DNA of 64,000 nucleotides. Origin: Rhodoblastus sp963704565. GTDB lineage: Bacteria > Pseudomonadota > Alphaproteobacteria > Rhizobiales > Beijerinckiaceae. This document shows, one piece after another, positions 60,733 through 64,000 of this stretch; position 1 is the first letter of the stretch; each line of letters opens with the position of its first letter. The stretch is taken from assembly GCA_963704565.1 (NCBI GenBank), contig OY969917.1:2294001-2358000 (forward strand). The letters run 5' to 3'. The notes beneath the pieces were generated by a model that worked only from the letters and a program-made list of their open reading frames with translations, made no database searches and had not been told where the DNA came from. The translations under genes and the position numbers were made by a program.

Positions 60733-61131
60733 CTATGGCTTGAGCGATTCCGGGCCGAAGGCCCGAGGCAGCAGGTCGGCCAGGGCGAAAGTCTCGACCT
60801 CGCCCCGTTCGTCCGCGAGATGAACCCGCGCGCCGGCGCCGAATTCGGCGATGCGCTGGCGGCAGGCGCCGCAGGGCGCGATTTTCTTCGGCCCCGGCCC
60901 GAGCACCAGAATTTCCGCGATCCGCCTCTCGCCGCCGGCGATCATCGCCGAGATCGCGGAAGTCTCGGCGCAGACGCCCAAAGGAAAAGCGGCGTTTTCC
61001 ACATTGCAGCCGGAAAAGACCGCGCCGCTGTCCGTACGCAAGGCGGCGCCGACGCCAAAATGCGAATAAGGCGCATAGGCCCGCTCCCGCGCCGCGTTGG
61101 CGTGAGCGAAAAGATCATCGAGGCCTGTCAA
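60733..61131 (-). CDS. cdd: Cytidine deaminase
   Basis: The 132-residue enzyme deaminates cytidine to uridine in pyrimidine salvage. The zinc-site motifs are NVENAAFPLGVCAETSAIS (catalytic Glu in CAE, about residue 52) and PCGACRQRIAEF. The TTG start at 61131 (MTGLDDLFAHANAARERAYAPYSHFGVGAAL) gives the usual N terminus; the ATG at 61179 would extend into the 3' end of the next gene. The neighbouring barrel gene ends 13 bp before it. Confidence 0.92.
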   Translation of the reverse strand: MTGLDDLFAHANAARERAYAPYSHFGVGAALRTDSGAVFSGCNVENAAFPLGVCAETSAISAMIAGGERRIAEILVLGPGPKKIAPCGACRQRIAEFGAGARVHLADERGEVETFALADLLPRAFGPESLKP

Positions 61132-61144
61132 ATCGCTGCTCTTT

Positions 61145-61993
61145 TCAAAACTTCCGCCACAAGGCGAGCAAAGCGCCATTCTCCCGATAGGCGTTCTGAC
61201 CGGCAAGCGTGGTGTAAACGCCGATCTGCGCCCGCCATTGCGGGTTCAGACTATAGACCAGACTCAACTGCGCCTTGGACTGCGACCAACAGGGAAATTG
61301 CGGATTGTTCGAGGCGTTCGAGATCGTATTGAAACTTTGCGCCATCACCATCAGATCCTGCGTGACATAATAGCCGAGGGTCACGTCGATATGACGTTCA
61401 TCTGGCGCCCCGTCGCCGACCAGACGATAGCCCGCCGAAAAATCGACAAAGCCGGAATGGTCCCACAGGCTGAAATTGCGCCCCAGCAGCAGGCGGAAAT
61501 CATATTCCGGCCCGCTCGGCCCCTGGAGCAGCAGATTGGTCGCGCCGCCGATCGTCGGCGCGCGCACGCCGGCCTGAAGCGAAACGACCGTCGAATCGTC
61601 GCGCCAGACCCGCGCCTGGACCGCCGCCTCGCTGTCGCCGAGGCCGGTATAGCGCTGGTTTTCCGGCGCGCCGAGCGTCGAGCTTTGCACGCCCGGCCGC
61701 ACGATCGCCGTCAGCCAATCGGTGACGCCATAGGCAACATAAATATTGGCCTGCATGCTGCGATAAAGCGGCGTCGGGGTGAGTTTTCCCGACAGATCGT
61801 AGGCCTGGCTCGCCTGATCGACAAAGGTCGTGGCGATGATCTCGCCATTGCCTGCGTCCTGCGTCCACGCGCCAGCACAGGCCGGCGCAGCCCATAAAAA
61901 AGCCGGCGCAGCCCAAAAGAAAGCCGGCGCGCCCCAGAGCAGAGCGGGCGCCGCCGACGCGACCATAATTCGGTGAAAACGCCCCCACCCCAT
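61145..61993 (-). CDS. Outer-membrane beta-barrel protein, unknown role
   Basis: The 282-residue protein has an unusual long signal region with repeated PAFFWAAPAFLWAAPA followed by a cleavage site near CAGA. The body alternates aromatic and polar residues in about twelve amphipathic strands (IYVAYGVTDWLTAIVRPG, AAVQARVWRDDSTVVSLQAGVRAP, FVDFSAGYRLVG, IDVTLGYYVTQDLMVMAQSF), and ends in Phe (ALLALWRKF), as outer-membrane barrels do. It might import a hydrophobic compound. A start at 61966 is possible. I do not assign a family. Confidence 0.7.
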   Translation of the reverse strand: MGWGRFHRIMVASAAPALLWGAPAFFWAAPAFLWAAPACAGAWTQDAGNGEIIATTFVDQASQAYDLSGKLTPTPLYRSMQANIYVAYGVTDWLTAIVRPGVQSSTLGAPENQRYTGLGDSEAAVQARVWRDDSTVVSLQAGVRAPTIGGATNLLLQGPSGPEYDFRLLLGRNFSLWDHSGFVDFSAGYRLVGDGAPDERHIDVTLGYYVTQDLMVMAQSFNTISNASNNPQFPCWSQSKAQLSLVYSLNPQWRAQIGVYTTLAGQNAYRENGALLALWRKF

Positions 61994-62129
61994 GCGGCCC
62001 GCGCGCCTTTGACGTTTACCTTACGTCAGATTGCGCGGTCGCCGCACTGCAAGTAAAGCGCGTATGGAACATTTCCCCAACTTGCGCCGGATTTTTTTTC
62101 GCGGCGGTCGGCGTCGCGATGACGGCCGC

Positions 62130-64000
62130 TCAAGCCTCGGCGGCGCCCTCGCCTTTCGGCCCGGCCTTGGGCCGCGCGCCGGGCCGAAGCCGCTCGCGCA
62201 AGGCCTGGAAGGCGACATAGAGCGGCGGGATCGCGAATATGCCGAGCGCCGAGGCCAGGATCATGCCGCCGAACACCGGCGTGCCGACATTTTGCCGCGC
62301 CAGCTGGGACGCGCCATGGGCGACGACCAGCGGATAAAGGCCGAGGATGAAAGCGAGCGAGGTCATCATCACCGGGCGGAAGCGTAATCTCGCGCCCTCG
62401 CTCGCCGCTTCCAGCAGTTCGACGCCGCGCTCGCGCTGCTCCTTGGCGAATTCGACGATGAGGATGCCGTTCTTCGCCGCGAGGCCGATCAGCACCACCA
62501 TGCCGATCTGGCCGTAAAGGTCGAGAGTCAGCCCCTTGAGCAGGATGAACAGGAAAGAGCCGAATACGCCGATCGACACCGAAAGCAGGACGGGAACCGG
62601 AATGGTCCAGCTCTCGTAAAGCGCCACCAGGAACAGGTAAGCGAAGAGAATGGCGAAGCCGAGGATGATCGCGGTCTTGCCCTCGGCGCGCTTTTCCTGA
62701 AAAGCGGTGTCGGTCCATTCGCCGGAATAGCCGGCGGGCAGGGTCTTGGCCGCGACCGCCTCCATCGCCGCCAGGGCCTGACCGGAGGAAACGCCCGCGG
62801 CCGGGCCGCCCTGCACGGTGGCCGCCATGCGGTTGTTGTAGCGGATCAGCGCCGGCGGGCCGACCACGATCTTCACCTCCGCCAGGCTGCGCAGCGGGAT
62901 CATCTTGCCCTCGGCGGAGCGGACATTGATCCGGTAGATGTCGTCCACGCTCTTGCGGTCGGACGCCTCCGCCTGGACCTGCACCTGCCAGGTGCGGCCG
63001 TACAGGTTCAGATTATTGACGAAATAGCCGCCGAGCGAGGCTTGCAGCGACTGGAACACGCTCGAAAGAGGGACGCCGAGAATCTGCGCCTTGTCGCGGT
63101 CTATATCGAGATAGACTGACGGGTTGGACGCCGAGAAGGTGGAAAAGACGCGATTGAGTTTGGCGTCCTGATTGGCGGCGACGGTCAGGCCGCGCAAAAC
63201 CTGCGCCAGCTCCTTCGGGTCGGAGCCGCCGGTCTCCCTGACGACATACGTAAAGCCGCCGCCGGTGCCGAGGCCGATGATCGGCGGGGGCGCGAGCACG
63301 ACCACCGAACCGCCGCCGATCCCGGCGAATTTCTGGCTGAGCCGCTTGATCAGGGCCGAAGCCGACTCGTCATGCCCCTTGCGCTGCTCGAAGGGCTTGA
63401 GCGTCACCACGATGAAGGCGGCGTTGGGCTGCGAATAGGAATCGATGAAGTTCAGGCCGACGACCGAGGTATAGTCCGCGACCGACTTTTCTTCCTTCAG
63501 GATGGTCTCCGCCTGACGCACCACCTCATTGGTGCGGTTGAGCGAGGCGCCGCCCGGCAATTGCGCGACGACGAAAAAGGCGCCCTGGTCGTCCTCCGGC
63601 AGGAAGCCGGTCGGCGTCTTGGCGGCAAGCGCCCATACGCCGAAGCTCGCCGCGCCGACCATGACGAGGCCGGTGACGGAAACCCGCACCAGTCGCGCGA
63701 CCAATGCGCCATAGCGGTCGCGCACCCAGTCGATCGAGCGCATCACCCAGCCTACGAGGCCACGCCGGGGCCCGTGGTGGCGGGTCAGCAGCACGCCGCA
63801 GAGCGCGGGCGAAAGCGTCAAGGCGTTGATCGCCGACAGCAGCATGGCGACCGAGACGGTGACCGCGAACTGGCGGAACAATTCGCCGGAAATGCCGGGG
63901 ATGAAGGCGACCGGCACGAAGACCGACATCAGGACGAGGGTGATGGCGATGATCGGCGCGGTGATTTCCGCCATGGCCTTTTTGGTGGCCTCGGCGGGCG
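62130..64000 (-). CDS. RND efflux pump inner-membrane subunit (AcrB/MexB type), 3' part
   Basis: The reading frame is open to the right edge of the window, so the N-terminal third lies outside. At least 620 residues are seen, containing the C-terminal half of an HAE1-type RND pump: MSVFVPVAFIPGISGELFRQF, TPTGFLPEDDQGAFFVVAQLPGGASLNRT, VYLDIDRDKAQILGVPLSSVFQSLQ, and the last membrane domain LFAYLFLVALYESWTIPVPVLLSV with GQIGMVVLIGLAAKNGILIVEFAKE. It exports drugs, solvents or bile-like compounds with proton drive. The protein ends in a basic tail (RPGARPKAGPKGEGAAEA). Membrane-fusion partner not seen. Confidence 0.95.
   Translation of the reverse strand, partial: PAEATKKAMAEITAPIIAITLVLMSVFVPVAFIPGISGELFRQFAVTVSVAMLLSAINALTLSPALCGVLLTRHHGPRRGLVGWVMRSIDWVRDRYGALVARLVRVSVTGLVMVGAASFGVWALAAKTPTGFLPEDDQGAFFVVAQLPGGASLNRTNEVVRQAETILKEEKSVADYTSVVGLNFIDSYSQPNAAFIVVTLKPFEQRKGHDESASALIKRLSQKFAGIGGGSVVVLAPPPIIGLGTGGGFTYVVRETGGSDPKELAQVLRGLTVAANQDAKLNRVFSTFSASNPSVYLDIDRDKAQILGVPLSSVFQSLQASLGGYFVNNLNLYGRTWQVQVQAEASDRKSVDDIYRINVRSAEGKMIPLRSLAEVKIVVGPPALIRYNNRMAATVQGGPAAGVSSGQALAAMEAVAAKTLPAGYSGEWTDTAFQEKRAEGKTAIILGFAILFAYLFLVALYESWTIPVPVLLSVSIGVFGSFLFILLKGLTLDLYGQIGMVVLIGLAAKNGILIVEFAKEQRERGVELLEAASEGARLRFRPVMMTSLAFILGLYPLVVAHGASQLARQNVGTPVFGGMILASALGIFAIPPLYVAFQALRERLRPGARPKAGPKGEGAAEA

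Overview
The window is 64 kb of high-GC chromosome from an alphaproteobacterium, most likely a Hyphomicrobiales (Rhizobiales) member close to the Beijerinckiaceae/Methylocystaceae. This rests on the gene order bisphosphate nucleotidase - DUF4170 - waaA - lpxK - DUF2093, on homospermidine synthesis, on small families typical of the order (DUF6101, DUF992, DUF2093), on a pyrophosphate-type phosphofructokinase, and on a PedF-type cytochrome c-550 that normally serves PQQ alcohol dehydrogenases. The taxonomic placement is inference; no rRNA or tRNA gene is visible.

Layout. 1-4.7 kb: FAD-linked 2-hydroxyacid oxidase, a membrane GGDEF-EAL c-di-GMP enzyme, and an acrylyl-CoA reductase-like protein. 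4.8-13 kb: an accessory block bounded by two inverted, outward-facing copies of an IS91-type element. Each copy carries a tyrosine recombinase, a HUH/Y2 transposase, a small ORF and a terminal stem-loop. They enclose dodecin, a small unknown gene and the metal-responsive pair dmeR-dmeF. 13-24.7 kb: housekeeping genes (LysR regulator, tRNA threonylcarbamoylation, enoyl-CoA hydratase and SDR, thrB-rnhA, ubiA, cysQ, then the Kdo/lipid A genes waaA and lpxK). A 241-bp MITE-like element sits exactly between the convergent stops of lpxK and a DUF2093 gene. 24.9-29.4 kb: PPi-type phosphofructokinase followed by three putative surface-glycan glycosyltransferases. 29.4-33 kb: xseA and lepA, divergent. 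33-38 kb: a cell-surface block with a type Vc trimeric autotransporter and three small secreted proteins. 38-43 kb: greA and carB. 43-47.4 kb: two cytochromes c, GtrA, TspO, an O-methyltransferase and a CcdA-like/thioredoxin pair. 47.4-52.3 kb: dctA, a CBS-domain protein, NicO-DUF1007 metal uptake/efflux genes and a DUF4336 protein. 52.4-54 kb: an IS4-family element next to a decayed copy of the homospermidine synthase 3' end. 54-64 kb: a polyamine cluster (ornithine/lysine decarboxylase, GNAT, a small helical protein, homospermidine synthase) with a long structured leader, then a periplasmic glucan synthesis protein, cytidine deaminase, an outer-membrane barrel protein and the 3' part of an RND efflux pump gene cut by the window edge.

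Cross-cutting observation. Several palindromic dispersed elements, each with ends reading TAG...CTA, lie so that the TAG at their edge is the stop codon of the neighbouring gene (the acuI-like gene, a cytochrome c gene, and both lpxK and the DUF2093 gene). The stop of the LysR gene is likewise in the CTAG at an IS91 terminus. This is the least ordinary signal in the window, together with the mosaic divergence between the two IS91 arms and the structured leader of the polyamine decarboxylase. I did not find a clearly novel multi-gene defence or biosynthetic system.
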